Shown here: one piece after another, positions 24,408-33,326 of the stretch
Layout of the letters: every line of letters starts with the position of its first letter
Numbering within the stretch: the stretch's first letter is position 1
Origin: Thermomicrobiales bacterium
GTDB lineage: Bacteria; Chloroflexota; Chloroflexia; Thermomicrobiales; CFX8
Direction of reading: 5' to 3'
Length of the DNA: 64,000 bases
NCBI GenBank assembly: GCA_023954495.1
Contig: JAMLIA010000008.1
Coordinates: forward strand, 1 to 64,000
The notes under the pieces: model-generated
Seen by the model: only the letters and a program-made list of their open reading frames with translations
Told to the model about the DNA's origin: nothing
The model's database searches: none
Program-made: the position numbers and the translations under genes

Positions 24408-25427
24408 CTAGCCAGCCATCACGGAGTCGAGGAGCCGCAGCAGGTTCCCGCCGAGTACTCCGCGGATCGTATTTTCGTCATAACCACGAGCCAGCAATCC
24501 GGCCGTCACATTCGGGAACTCGCTGATTGTTGAGAATCCAGTTGGTATGCCGTCTGGCGCATGGGAAAGTGGCTCACCGGGTCCAGACCGCATGTAGTCG
24601 ACAAAGTCCGGGCCGAGAGCGATATGCTCAACCCCGGCGATCGAAGCGACATGGTCGAGATGATCGAGCATACGCTCCAGGCTCGCGGCGTCGCGGTTGT
24701 CGTCGATGAACTGCGCGACAGCGTTGATGCCGATAATCCCGCCGCTCTGCGCGATCGCCCTGATCTGGTCGTCGTCCAGGTTGCGTGGGTGGCCGCAGAG
24801 CGCCAGCGCGTTGGAGTGCGAGGCGATGACGGGACGCTCGCTCGCCTCGATCAGATCCCAGAACGAGCGGACTGACAGGTGCGAGGCATCGAGGAGGATG
24901 CCGAGGCGATTGGCTTCCGCGACGATCTCGCGGCCCAGCTCGGTCAGCCCGCCGTTCGCGCGCGCTTCGCCAATCCCTTCGGCCAGCAGGTTGCGCTGAT
25001 TCCAGGTGAGGCCGAGGACACGGATTCCCAGCTCGTAGAACATGCGCAATGACGCAACGCCGTCCTGAATCGGCTCGCCGCCCTCCATCGCCAGGACAAA
25101 CGCGATCTGACCATCGGCGATCGTGGCGTCGATCTCGGCGCGGGTGCGGCAGAGCGATACGTCGGGCGTCTCGTCGATGTCGGCCAATGCCGAGCCAACC
25201 AGCGTCACAGCGCGGCGCAAGGCGCGGTCTGGCTTGTGTTCCTCTTCGGTGAACAGGGTTGTCACGACGAGGTTAACGCCACCGGATCTCCATGCTGGAA
25301 CGTGGAGGCGCGCCAGGACTTCAGTCTCACCAACGAGCCTGCGTCGAGCGACGTCGCAGAACACGTCCGAATGCGCGTCGGCGACAATTGCTGATTTGTG
25401 GAGTGCGTGGGCAGCCGGATCGTCCAT
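24408..25427 (-). CDS. Membrane dipeptidase family (M19) peptidase
   Basis: This 339-residue zinc dipeptidase resembles renal dipeptidase. Metal and catalytic motifs are in order: 'VADAHSDVF' (HxD) at residue ~16, 'LAMEGGEPI' (bridging Glu), 'LLDASHLS' (His), 'VIASHSNA' (His) and 'IALGPDFVDY' (Asp). There is no signal peptide, so it is probably cytoplasmic. It may hydrolyse dipeptides, possibly D-amino-acid-containing ones, or beta-lactam-like amides. The ATG at 25427 has an AAGGA site nine bases upstream. The stop is only eight bases from the end of the convergent nuclease gene. Confidence 0.9.
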   Translation of the reverse strand: MDDPAAHALHKSAIVADAHSDVFCDVARRRLVGETEVLARLHVPAWRSGGVNLVVTTLFTEEEHKPDRALRRAVTLVGSALADIDETPDVSLCRTRAEIDATIADGQIAFVLAMEGGEPIQDGVASLRMFYELGIRVLGLTWNQRNLLAEGIGEARANGGLTELGREIVAEANRLGILLDASHLSVRSFWDLIEASERPVIASHSNALALCGHPRNLDDDQIRAIAQSGGIIGINAVAQFIDDNRDAASLERMLDHLDHVASIAGVEHIALGPDFVDYMRSGPGEPLSHAPDGIPTGFSTISEFPNVTAGLLARGYDENTIRGVLGGNLLRLLDSVMAG

Positions 25428-25566
25428 CGACCAATCCTTCGCGTCGCGTGTCTGCTGGTCGGGATTCTTTGTCGCGACATCGTATCGTAAATCCCATATG
25501 TGCATTGAAGATCACCAGCAGATCGTGCACACATTGAAGAACGCTCTCCTGGGTTGGAATGAGCTG

Positions 25567-25604
25567 AACGGGTGGGAGACCTCTCACTGCGGGTCGAGAT
25601 AACA
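25567..25604 (-). repeat. Repeat family A, degenerate half-element
   Basis: On the minus strand this reads TGTTATCTCGACCCGCAGTG then AGAGGTCTCCCACCCGTT. It matches the conserved arm of the elements at 47.1-47.5 and 58.7-59.15 kb with a few substitutions. No partner arm is evident nearby. Confidence 0.7.
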
Positions 25605-25871
25605 TAACATAGAGATGGCTTCCGATCGAACAATCCGGCATTGACAACCGACTCACTATTCGACCGTAGTGATGATGTCGGGCGAGAGAGCCGCCGCCGA
25701 TGTTTCCACGGGGCAGAACTTGGCTTGTCCTCGCCGTCAGGCGACACCCTCATCAGCAATGGATCACTGCGACAAGCGATAGCGCGCATCCTGGCGGCCC
25801 ACTGAGCTTCAGGTTTCTGCGTGGCCGTTGTGTCTTCGTTGCTTGATGGCCGGCAAGCGCAGGGCATGGCA

Positions 25872-25921
25872 AGCGGCCTTCTCGGCGGCAGCGTCGCGCA
25901 ACGACGCCCGAGAAGGCCGCT
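25872..25921 (-). terminator. Terminator of the HAD-SerA gene
   Basis: Perfect 14-base arms AGCGGCCTTCTCGG (25872-25885) and CCGAGAAGGCCGCT (25908-25921) enclose a 22-base loop that itself contains an inner dyad (GCGTCG/CGACGC). It lies 26 bases past the SerA stop. Confidence 0.75.
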
Positions 25922-25947
25922 CAGCCCTGACTGATCTGTAGATTCGG

Positions 25948-28176
25948 TCAGCTGGTCTTGCCGACGAGGACGCTCGACGCGAGCTCCTCCTGGACCCACG
26001 GTGTTTCCGACTCGGGCAGCGACACGACCCAGGCGCTGTGGACATCGTCGATCGCGAGGATCTCCAGCAGGGCTTCCTGCGGGATGACGTTATCGACGTT
26101 CAGCACCATGATCGCTTCGCCGCCGCGGAAGTTCCGCCCGACCTGCATGCCGGCGATGTTGAAATCGTGCTTGCCCATGATCATCCCGATGTAACCGATC
26201 ATGCCGGGTCGGTCGCGATGGTGGGTAATCAGCATGTCGCCGGCGAGCGGGCGATCGAGTGAGAAGCGATCGACTTCGACGATGCCGGCCGAGTCGTCGA
26301 TCCAGCGCACACGGACGACGTGGGCGCTATCGCCGGTCGCCTCGAAGGTGAAGTCCACTTCGCCAACGCGTTGATTCGGCAAGCGCTCATCGACAGAGAC
26401 GATCCGTGCTGCAATGCGATGCTGCTCGGCGACGATGCGTGCGTTCACCGGTGTCACACGCGTTGTCGTCCAGTGCTGCAGACCTTCGGACAGCGCGGCC
26501 AGGAAGACGTGCTCGGCGACCGGCGCTGCGACATCGCCATGAATGCGCATGATCATCGCTTCCGGGATGGAGGATGACAGGACGCCGAGGAGGTGGCCGG
26601 CTGCCCCGGCAACGCGCGTCAGGCGTGCCAGCTCGGCGCTCTCCAGCGTCGCGGCCGGCAGGTTCACGGCGTTTGCGACCGCCTCGCCGCGCAGCGCAGC
26701 CAGTGTTGAGCGCGAGATGACCTCACCGACAGCTGCCAGTGCCGCGCCGCTGCTGCCGCCGATGTGTGGCGTTAGCACGACGTTCGGTCGGCCCCACAGC
26801 GGCGATGAAGTCACCGGCTCGTGGGGGTACACGTCGACACCGGCGGCGGCGACGATGCCGGCGTCGAGGGCATCGGCCAGCGCCTGATCGTCGACGACAT
26901 CGCCGCGTGCGGCGTTGATGACGATCGCGCCGCGTTGTAGCAGGGGGAACGTATCTCGACCCAGCATGTGGCGAGTCAACTCAGTCGATGGGACGTGGAA
27001 GGTGACGATATCGCTGGCGGCCAGCAGCTCCTTGTAGGAGGCGGGCCGAACGCCCAGCTCCTGGAAGCGCTCGGCGGGGATGAACGGGTCGTATCCCAGC
27101 AGGCGCGCATCGAACGCCGCCAGCCGCTTGGCGACTTTGCTGCCGACGCGGCCCAGACCGACGATCCCGATGGTCTTGCCTTCGAGATCAAATGGCCGGT
27201 AGCGCTTGCGCTCCCAGCGCCCAGCGTGGAGGGTGGCGTTGGCGTCGATGATCTGCCGTGAGATGGTGAGGATAAGCGATAGCGTGTGATCGGCCGCCGA
27301 CGTGCTATTTGCGCCGGGCGCATTGAGCACCAGCACACCCGCCTTCGTCGCGGCCTCAACGTCGATGTTGTCAACGCCAACACCCGCACGTGCAACAACG
27401 CGCAGGCGCGGCGCGGCGGCGAACACTGCCTCGTTGACCTGCGATTCGGAGCGCACGATCAACGCGTCGGCGTCGGCAACTGCGGCCAGCAGCGCCGGGA
27501 CGTCAGTGCCGTTCACGTCGACAATCTCAGCCGCGGCGGCAATACGCTTGCGCGCGTTCGCGTCGATCTGATCGCTGATGACGATGCGCGGCAAGGCGAC
27601 GGTTGCTTCGCGCTCGACATCGTTTACCAGCCGTTCGGCGATCTCGTTCAGGTCGACAGCCGGGTGGTCGATGCCACGCGGATGCACGCCGAGGCCATTC
27701 GGCAGAAAATAGCAAGTGATGCCTGCCGCTGAATACGAGCGTGCGTGGCGGATCGAGTCCTCGATGGCGTGGGTGATCCCCAGCTCGCGAGCGACCGCGA
27801 CCTTGTCATCGGCAAAGGTGACGCCGCACAGGTCGAGGTCATACCGCTTGAGCCAGTCTGCCGTCATTTCGTGCGACGAGGCCGGACGCGCGGTCACGAT
27901 CTGGACATTCTCATAGCCGAAATGCTCGACGACGCGCGTCAGGAAATCGCGCGCTTGCGGATTCGGCTTGAGCCTTTTCGCGGGACCATTGGGTCCATAG
28001 ACCCATTCACGAACAGCCAGCGAGACGGCGTGGCCGGTCGAATCGACAAACGCCGAATCGGGCAGCGAGAGATTGAAGTGCTGGTTCGCTGCTCGCGCGA
28101 GTGCTTCTGGATGCTCTGTCAGGACGCCATCAAGGTCAATTGCCAGCCTGGTTGTCTGGCGAGGTCGTTCAGTCAT
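25948..28176 (-). CDS. serA: HAD-like phosphatase fused to D-3-phosphoglycerate dehydrogenase
   Basis: This protein of 742 residues joins two enzymes. Residues 1-190 are a HAD-superfamily domain like small 5'-nucleotidases. Motif I is 'LAIDLDGVLTEHP' (nucleophile D14, D16), motif II is 'IVTARPASSHEMTADWL', motif III carries a Lys in 'VTFADDKVAVARE', and motif IV is 'AIEDSIRHA'. Residues ~195-742 are a long-form SerA: substrate-binding domain, NAD site 'IGIVGLGRVGSKVAKRL', catalytic Arg in 'INAARGDVVDD', 'VLTPHIGGSS' with the catalytic His, an intervening ASB-type domain, and a C-terminal ACT domain ('ITHHRDRPGMIGYIGMIM') for serine feedback. SerA makes 3-phosphohydroxypyruvate. Whether the HAD domain acts as a phosphoserine phosphatase or something unrelated is unknown. 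Confidence 0.9.
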   Translation of the reverse strand: MTERPRQTTRLAIDLDGVLTEHPEALARAANQHFNLSLPDSAFVDSTGHAVSLAVREWVYGPNGPAKRLKPNPQARDFLTRVVEHFGYENVQIVTARPASSHEMTADWLKRYDLDLCGVTFADDKVAVARELGITHAIEDSIRHARSYSAAGITCYFLPNGLGVHPRGIDHPAVDLNEIAERLVNDVEREATVALPRIVISDQIDANARKRIAAAAEIVDVNGTDVPALLAAVADADALIVRSESQVNEAVFAAAPRLRVVARAGVGVDNIDVEAATKAGVLVLNAPGANSTSAADHTLSLILTISRQIIDANATLHAGRWERKRYRPFDLEGKTIGIVGLGRVGSKVAKRLAAFDARLLGYDPFIPAERFQELGVRPASYKELLAASDIVTFHVPSTELTRHMLGRDTFPLLQRGAIVINAARGDVVDDQALADALDAGIVAAAGVDVYPHEPVTSSPLWGRPNVVLTPHIGGSSGAALAAVGEVISRSTLAALRGEAVANAVNLPAATLESAELARLTRVAGAAGHLLGVLSSSIPEAMIMRIHGDVAAPVAEHVFLAALSEGLQHWTTTRVTPVNARIVAEQHRIAARIVSVDERLPNQRVGEVDFTFEATGDSAHVVRVRWIDDSAGIVEVDRFSLDRPLAGDMLITHHRDRPGMIGYIGMIMGKHDFNIAGMQVGRNFRGGEAIMVLNVDNVIPQEALLEILAIDDVHSAWVVSLPESETPWVQEELASSVLVGKTS

Positions 28177-28494
28177 CAGGGGAGCCTGCCTTCCGGGTCG
28201 TCGTCGCTTGCAACAGACGCGGTGAAGTTCTCATTCCAGTTGGGCCGGAGGATCGACAAACGTCTGGTCCTCGGCCTAAAGACTGGAGGAGAAACCGGTC
28301 CACCACTCGATCGAGCAACGCTTCGACAAGGACGACAGGCAGATCACCATGGGATCAGATCACTTCCTGAGATCGCCAACCGGCCCCACGGCCGATTACG
28401 GTAAAGAGTGATGATACACGGTGGAAAACAAAAAGCCTCGGAGGCGTCGTGCATGACGCCTCTGATGAGTCGATCTCCTGCTTTCTGCTCGCGG
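28177..28494. other. Leader/intergenic region upstream of HAD-SerA
   Basis: These 318 bases hold the presumed promoter and leader of the SerA fusion and, at the far end, the terminator of the S1 protease gene (28424-28462). I searched by eye for a T-box or other riboswitch and saw none. Confidence 0.5.
28424..28462 (-). terminator. Intrinsic terminator of the S1 protease gene
   Basis: On the minus strand, GAGGCGTC-ATGCAC-GACGCCTC (28441-28462) is followed by CGAGGC and the T-rich run TTTTTGTTTT (28424-28434). This is a classical rho-independent terminator 33 bases past the stop codon. Confidence 0.9.
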
Positions 28495-30243
28495 TTACGG
28501 CATGCGCCCGTAACGCCAGATGTAGTAATGCTGCCCGACGTTGCCAGCCTCGACCTGCCAGCCTTCCGGATTGCTTGGGGTGTAGGTCAGGCAGCGGCGC
28601 TCGAAGCACTGCACGAGCACGCTGGTCTGGACACCGGCGAGCTTCACGTTCGCCCAATAAGCTTCAGTAACCGGTAAGCCGGTTGCGTAAAACGGGTTCT
28701 GGAAGAGCTGTGCCCAGGTTGTGCTGTTGCCATCGAAGATGACGCCGCTGGAGTTCATGAAATCCCAGAACGGTGCAGCGACGGTGTGGTTTGTCTCGGG
28801 GACGTACCATGCACCCGTCACGCCGAGAGCGCCCAGGTCGGGGCTATAGAGGTAGAGATTGCTGGCGGCACCTGGTGTAAGTATTTTGTCGATGACTGCG
28901 CCCTCTGGCGTTGGCGGTTGGTCATCCAGCAAACCCATGAACCAGTAGGTGACCCCATTTGGGTCGCCCTGATCACCGGCGACGTTCTCACGGGATGGCG
29001 TGCGTGGTTCAAATGTGGAGTCACCGTTCTGGACGACGCCGTTCATCATTTCCATCACGAGCAGGCCGTTAGTGACGTACCATGGTGAGGACTGGTCGCT
29101 GCCCGGGTAGGTCACCTCCATGCGGCTTTTGTCGAGGTAGGCAACCGCGCGCTCACCACCGGGTGCTTCCGTGTACGGTTCGTATCCCCAGTCGAGGTAC
29201 TCCGGCCCCCACATCCAGGTGCGACTGATAACGCCATCGGCAATCGGCCAGTCCGTGCGCGCCCAGGTGCGGTCGAACGCATCCCATGGGAATGATGGAT
29301 CGGGCGTTTCAGTCTCCGGCTCGATCCAGTACGAGAACTGGCATCCCCACTCAGCGCACGCATTCGAGTACATCTCGATCAACATCTGATGCACCCGCAC
29401 GGCATAGTTGGTGTTGGGCGTCTCGTTGCTAAGGATGCCGAAGACGAGGGCGTCGTGCGCGCGAATTAGCGCAGAGCCACTCTGCCCAACGTACGCATCG
29501 AGATCGGTGCCGACGTACCAGTCAGTGACAAACAGAAGAGATGCCCCAGAAGTCCACCATTGCGTACCGAACGGCTTGTCGCCCGGATAGCCGATGGTAT
29601 CGATACCGAGGTTCGGGTCGTTCAGCGACGCAGTGGTCAATGCGCCAAGCTCCAACCAGCCGGTGTCGTACCCGATGGCTTCTTCGAGAAGAATCAGTCC
29701 ATAGTCGAAGATGAAGTCGGCGGAGTCGATCCAGTCGCTGGAAACGACGAATCGCAGTGCGTACGAGGAGCCGAGCGGCGCGTAGTCCGAATCGGCACCG
29801 GGAACCACCAGGATGCTGCTCGCCCAACCAAAGTCGTGGCTATAGAGGCAGTGTGCAGCAGTCGCGACAGTGTCTGGACCGATCATCGTACCTGTGCAGG
29901 ACCAGAGCGGATCACCGACGTTGTCGAGCGCGATGAGGAACGCGAACTCGACATAGGCTGGTGAAACGCGCTGGCGTTCGTCTGGGAAGAATACTGTTTT
30001 CGTGCCGGGAGTCTGACGCAGATGCTGGGCGAGTTCGGTGGCTGATATATCGGGCGGAATCGTGGCCTCGGCGACGACTGTCGGTGGACCGCTGTCACTC
30101 GCAACTGGTACATCCAGCTCCGGGTAGGACATCGTGAGCCGGTTGACGGTATTGGTGGAATCGGCGGCGAACGTTGCCGCTGAGCCCACTGAAAGAGACA
30201 GGATCATCACCACTACGAGCAATGCCCGCGCGCGCATTCGCAT
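28495..30243 (-). CDS. Secreted trypsin-like (S1/V8-type) protease with FERRCLTYTP module
   Basis: This exported serine protease has 582 residues. Residues 1-26 form a signal peptide ending near 'SAATFAA'. A propeptide-like region runs to ~90. The catalytic domain (95-300) has the complete triad: H131 in 'VATAAHCLYS', D180 in 'FDYGLILLE' and S255 in 'YVGQSGSALI'. The GxSGS form matches the glutamyl endopeptidase/V8 subfamily. Residues 323-578 are the module shared with three other exported proteins here ('TWMWGP', 'YLDKSRMEVT', 'WYVTNGLLVMEMM', 'QCFERRCLTYTP', 'VEAGNVGQHYYIWRYG'). The protein ends four residues after the module, a position typical of sorting or anchoring domains. A strong intrinsic terminator follows the gene. 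Confidence 0.9.
   Translation of the reverse strand: MRMRARALLVVVMILSLSVGSAATFAADSTNTVNRLTMSYPELDVPVASDSGPPTVVAEATIPPDISATELAQHLRQTPGTKTVFFPDERQRVSPAYVEFAFLIALDNVGDPLWSCTGTMIGPDTVATAAHCLYSHDFGWASSILVVPGADSDYAPLGSSYALRFVVSSDWIDSADFIFDYGLILLEEAIGYDTGWLELGALTTASLNDPNLGIDTIGYPGDKPFGTQWWTSGASLLFVTDWYVGTDLDAYVGQSGSALIRAHDALVFGILSNETPNTNYAVRVHQMLIEMYSNACAEWGCQFSYWIEPETETPDPSFPWDAFDRTWARTDWPIADGVISRTWMWGPEYLDWGYEPYTEAPGGERAVAYLDKSRMEVTYPGSDQSSPWYVTNGLLVMEMMNGVVQNGDSTFEPRTPSRENVAGDQGDPNGVTYWFMGLLDDQPPTPEGAVIDKILTPGAASNLYLYSPDLGALGVTGAWYVPETNHTVAAPFWDFMNSSGVIFDGNSTTWAQLFQNPFYATGLPVTEAYWANVKLAGVQTSVLVQCFERRCLTYTPSNPEGWQVEAGNVGQHYYIWRYGRMP
28510..29277 (-). other. Module copy 2 (FERRCLTYTP domain)
   Basis: Residues 323-578 of the S1 protease. 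Conserved blocks are in the same order as in copies 1, 3 and 4, with both CFERRC cysteines present. Confidence 0.85.
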
Positions 30244-30431
30244 CTGCCTTTCAAATAGTGATTTATCTCAGATTGTCAGTATCGCATAGTTGTCGCCGGG
30301 AATGAGGCATTTGACGCGGGTAGCCACTCCTGAAGCCTGGCAGTTCAGGCCGGATAGTTAGCGCTTTCGGGGCATCATGGGCTGGCAACTAGCACGCGTG
30401 AGTGACTGCCGACCTCAAATGATCCTGCTAC

Positions 30432-33164
30432 TCACTCCGGCGGCTTCACCCCGTAGCGCCACTGATAGTAGTGGCGGCCGACGTTGCCGGCTTCGACCTG
30501 CCAGCCGTCCGGATTGCTGGGTGTGTAGGTCAGACAGCGGCGTTCGAAGCACTGGATGAGGACGTTCTGCTCAACGCCGCCGACGCGCACCCATGTCCAG
30601 TAGGCCTCGGTGATCGGGAAGCCGGTTGCGTAGAACGGGTTCTCGAACAGGCGGTCGGTGAGGTAGTCGCCGTCGCTGTAGATCAGTCCCTCTGAGTTCA
30701 TGAAATCCCAGAAGACGGACGCGACCTGGTGATTCAGTCCCGGCTCCTGCACGCGATAGGCGGCGGTGACGCCGTAGCTCGCGAGGTCCATGTCGACCGT
30801 TATGTTGCCGGCACGGTCGATTTGCTGGACGATCGTTGCGCCGTCCGGCACTGCCGGGTCGTCGAGCGTCGGGCCGAACGTCGCGTAGGTCGGGCCGCTC
30901 GTGCCGTCAGGGTCGCCGGCGGCGTTGACGTCGGCCGGCGAGCGCGTCTGGAACGCGTCGTCGCCCACCTGCATCTCGCCGGTGATCAGCTCGCGGACAA
31001 GCAGGCCGTTCGTGACGTACCACAGCTCGATGGGATCGTCGGATGGGTTGGTGATCTCCATCCGGCTCTTGTCATAGTACTGGACGGTGCGCTGGCCGCC
31101 TGGCGAATCGGCGTACTCCTCGGTGAGCGGATCGGTAAATGGTTCGCCGCCCCACATCCAGGTGCGAGTGACCATCAGCTCGCGCACCGGCTCATCGGTG
31201 CGTTCCCAGGTGCGACCGAAGGCAGTTGTGTCGACATCCGGCTGGCCGGTGATTGGGACATTGATGATGTTCGACACACCGCCGCCGGGGCTCGGGTTGA
31301 AGACGGTGAGCGATAGTGGCGCGAGGTCGGCGGTGTCGCGTTCCAGCAGCGCCACAGTGAGCTCGGTTGGCGAGACGAACGTCGTGACGCGATCATCGCC
31401 ATTCACGCGTACGACTGCGTCTGCTGCGAAACCTGCGCCAGAGATGGTCAGGTTCATCGGAAATGCGCCGAACGATAGCGACGTGGGCGATGCGCTGACG
31501 AGCGCCGGGATCGGGTTCTCGCCGTCAACAATCTCCGGGAGGCGGACCAGGCCTGCCCCCCAGGTGTTATCCGGCGCGGCGCTGTGATCACCGTGCGCCT
31601 TCAGGAATGCCGCGATCTCGGCTGGACCGTAGTCGGGGAAGCGCTGCTTGACCAGCGCAGCGAGTCCTGCAATGTGTGGCGAGGCCTGGCTGGTGCCGGA
31701 GAATCCCGACGATCCGTAAGAGGCGGTGTTGGCGAAGTCGACGCCGACCACGTCCGGCTTGATGCGATTGTCTCGGGTTGGACCACGGCTGCTGTATGGC
31801 TCGATCAGTGTCGGCTGGCTCCAGGCGGTCGCCCCGACAGCGAGCAGGCCGGCATTGGCGCTCTCGGCCGGGTTGGCGATCGAGCCGGTCGCGGTGCTGG
31901 AACTAAGCTGCCAGCCGTTGAATTCCTGGATCTGAATCCAGCTAGGCACAGCGCCGCCATACAGGTGGACGACGGCGTAGTACGGGCCGGGCGTGCTTGG
32001 CGTGAAGCGGATGAACTCGAACGGGTTCTGCCCGGCGAGGCCGTTCTGGGGCTTTTCGGAGCCGCGCAGGATTTCGCCAGATGCCGAGACGATGTACAGG
32101 TCGATGTCGGTCGTGGCGTTGGCCCAACTGTCGTCCCAGCGCAATTGAAGAATGATTTCCTGGCCGGCAAGCGAGGAGATCGCGTTGCGCTCGCTGCCAT
32201 TCGAGAACTCGAGATAACCGTTCGCGTCGACATCTGCCCACGGACCGGTCCAGGTCGAGAGTCCCTCGTTCCCGGCTGCGTTGATCCAGGTGATGCCGGC
32301 TGCGACGGCCTGATCGACTGCGGCAAGCGCGCCGTCCGCATAGGGTGACGTGCCGTCGCCGGGTCCTTCCCACGTCCAACCGACCGAGTGATTGATGATC
32401 GTGACACCCTGCGAGATCATCCAGTCGACTGCGTTATGCAGGTCGAGCAGCGACTGCGGGTTGGAGATGTAGAGCGTCACGTCCGGCGAGATGTCGATCA
32501 GCGTTTCTGCGACTGCCGTGCCATGCACGCCGCCGCGTTCACAGGCACTGAGCTCGTCAGACGCCTGACCAAGCGATGCGAAGCAGTAGACGACGGGGTT
32601 GGGCAGTTCAGTGCCGATCAGAGAACTGTAGCCGGAGAAGCCGAGGTCGATGACGCCGACCTTGATGCCGGTTCCGGTGAGCCCGTGAGCATTCCACTCG
32701 GGTGAGCCGTGAATCTCGGCACCCTGGCTGACGACGGCTAGCGGAACCGGACGCTCTAGCACCCGCGCTTGCTGCACACCAGCGATGTCCGCCAGACTAC
32801 TGAGATCGGCTGGATCTATGAGCGCCTCGACGGTCTCCTGGCCAACGTTGGCGACGTGTATGCCGCGCGCGGTCAGCACCTGCGCTGTCTGGGTTGCGCT
32901 GCCGTCGATGGTGATAGAAACGGCGATGCGCCCGGATTCGTCAGACGTGCCGAATCCTTCAGCATTCGGACGGCCAGCATCTGCGGCGCGCGCGAGCCGA
33001 ACCAGCTCAGAATCGAGCACCGGATCTTTCAGTGACTCCGCGCTGAAATTGCTGGACTCCGAACCGTTCGCTGAAGTGGCTGCGTAAACGGGAAGCCCAC
33101 TCACCAGCAACAGGACGCAGAGCACAATGAATGTGAATGGACTACGGGTGGCGAGTCTCTGCAC
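30432..33164 (-). CDS. Secreted subtilisin-like (S8) protease with IPT and FERRCLTYTP modules
   Basis: This exported subtilase has 910 residues counted from the GTG at 33164, which has GAGGGG eight bases upstream. A signal peptide ('FTFIVLCVLLLVSGLPVYA') and a propeptide with 'VSITIDGSATQTAQVLTARG' precede the catalytic domain. The triad is D173 ('VGVIDLGFSG'), H214 ('GGVHGTAVAE') and S492 ('SGTSQASPHIAGLAAL'), with oxyanion N299 ('NAAGNEG'). Between N299 and S492 lies a ~110-residue beta-rich insertion resembling a PPC jelly roll ('TTDIDLYIVSASGEIL'). An IPT/TIG-like Ig domain follows ('SFGAFPMNLTISGAGF'), then the shared module (residues ~649-904), ending six residues before the C-terminus. 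It is probably a surface or secreted endopeptidase. Confidence 0.9.
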   Translation of the reverse strand: MQRLATRSPFTFIVLCVLLLVSGLPVYAATSANGSESSNFSAESLKDPVLDSELVRLARAADAGRPNAEGFGTSDESGRIAVSITIDGSATQTAQVLTARGIHVANVGQETVEALIDPADLSSLADIAGVQQARVLERPVPLAVVSQGAEIHGSPEWNAHGLTGTGIKVGVIDLGFSGYSSLIGTELPNPVVYCFASLGQASDELSACERGGVHGTAVAETLIDISPDVTLYISNPQSLLDLHNAVDWMISQGVTIINHSVGWTWEGPGDGTSPYADGALAAVDQAVAAGITWINAAGNEGLSTWTGPWADVDANGYLEFSNGSERNAISSLAGQEIILQLRWDDSWANATTDIDLYIVSASGEILRGSEKPQNGLAGQNPFEFIRFTPSTPGPYYAVVHLYGGAVPSWIQIQEFNGWQLSSSTATGSIANPAESANAGLLAVGATAWSQPTLIEPYSSRGPTRDNRIKPDVVGVDFANTASYGSSGFSGTSQASPHIAGLAALVKQRFPDYGPAEIAAFLKAHGDHSAAPDNTWGAGLVRLPEIVDGENPIPALVSASPTSLSFGAFPMNLTISGAGFAADAVVRVNGDDRVTTFVSPTELTVALLERDTADLAPLSLTVFNPSPGGGVSNIINVPITGQPDVDTTAFGRTWERTDEPVRELMVTRTWMWGGEPFTDPLTEEYADSPGGQRTVQYYDKSRMEITNPSDDPIELWYVTNGLLVRELITGEMQVGDDAFQTRSPADVNAAGDPDGTSGPTYATFGPTLDDPAVPDGATIVQQIDRAGNITVDMDLASYGVTAAYRVQEPGLNHQVASVFWDFMNSEGLIYSDGDYLTDRLFENPFYATGFPITEAYWTWVRVGGVEQNVLIQCFERRCLTYTPSNPDGWQVEAGNVGRHYYQWRYGVKPPE
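30453..31220 (-). other. Module copy 3 (FERRCLTYTP domain)
   Basis: This encodes the 256-residue shared module at the C-terminus of the subtilase. It is closest in block layout to copy 1 ('TWMWGG', 'YYDKSRMEIT', 'ELITGEMQVGDDAF', 'YATGFPITEAYW'). Confidence 0.85.
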
Positions 33165-33261
33165 CAGAATTCCCCTCGATTGCGGATGGTGGCTCACTGC
33201 CCCACGGTGCGGACGCAGGCGCAAGCATAACGGCTGCGGCGAGACTGTTCCACCGGGTCAC

Positions 33262-33275
33262 ACTCGAATTCGAGT
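33262..33275. promoter_or_regulatory. Perfect 14-base palindrome
   Basis: ACTCGAATTCGAGT is a perfect palindrome in the 162-base divergent region between the subtilase and DUF6941-like genes, 51 bases before the latter's start. It could be a dimeric repressor site; the regulator is unknown. Confidence 0.45.
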
Positions 33276-33326
33276 ATGGTGTCGACCGGAAAGATGATCG
33301 GGCATGGTGGTTGTGAGGGAGCGCGC

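Larger units (their letters stand above)
25428..25947. other. Intergenic region between M19 peptidase and SerA fusion
   Basis: These 520 bases contain no supported gene. They hold a degenerate half-copy of repeat family A (25567-25604) and the SerA terminator (25872-25921). The remainder shows only shadow frames. Confidence 0.6.

Noticed and set aside
25262-25999. Minus-strand frame spanning the M19-SerA intergenic region
   Set aside because: It reads through a repeat arm and the SerA terminator hairpin and overlaps the M19 gene in another frame. There is no domain signal.
28177-28494. T-box or amino acid riboswitch upstream of the SerA fusion
   Set aside because: A GAGTGGTGGACCGG stretch on the minus strand recalls a T-box antiterminator, but the invariant TGGNACCGCG core and a terminator before the start codon are missing.
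33262-33275. LexA (SOS) box
   Set aside because: The palindrome lacks the CGAAC-N4-GTTCG spacing of Gram-positive-type boxes, and the neighbours are not SOS genes, so only an unspecified operator is proposed.
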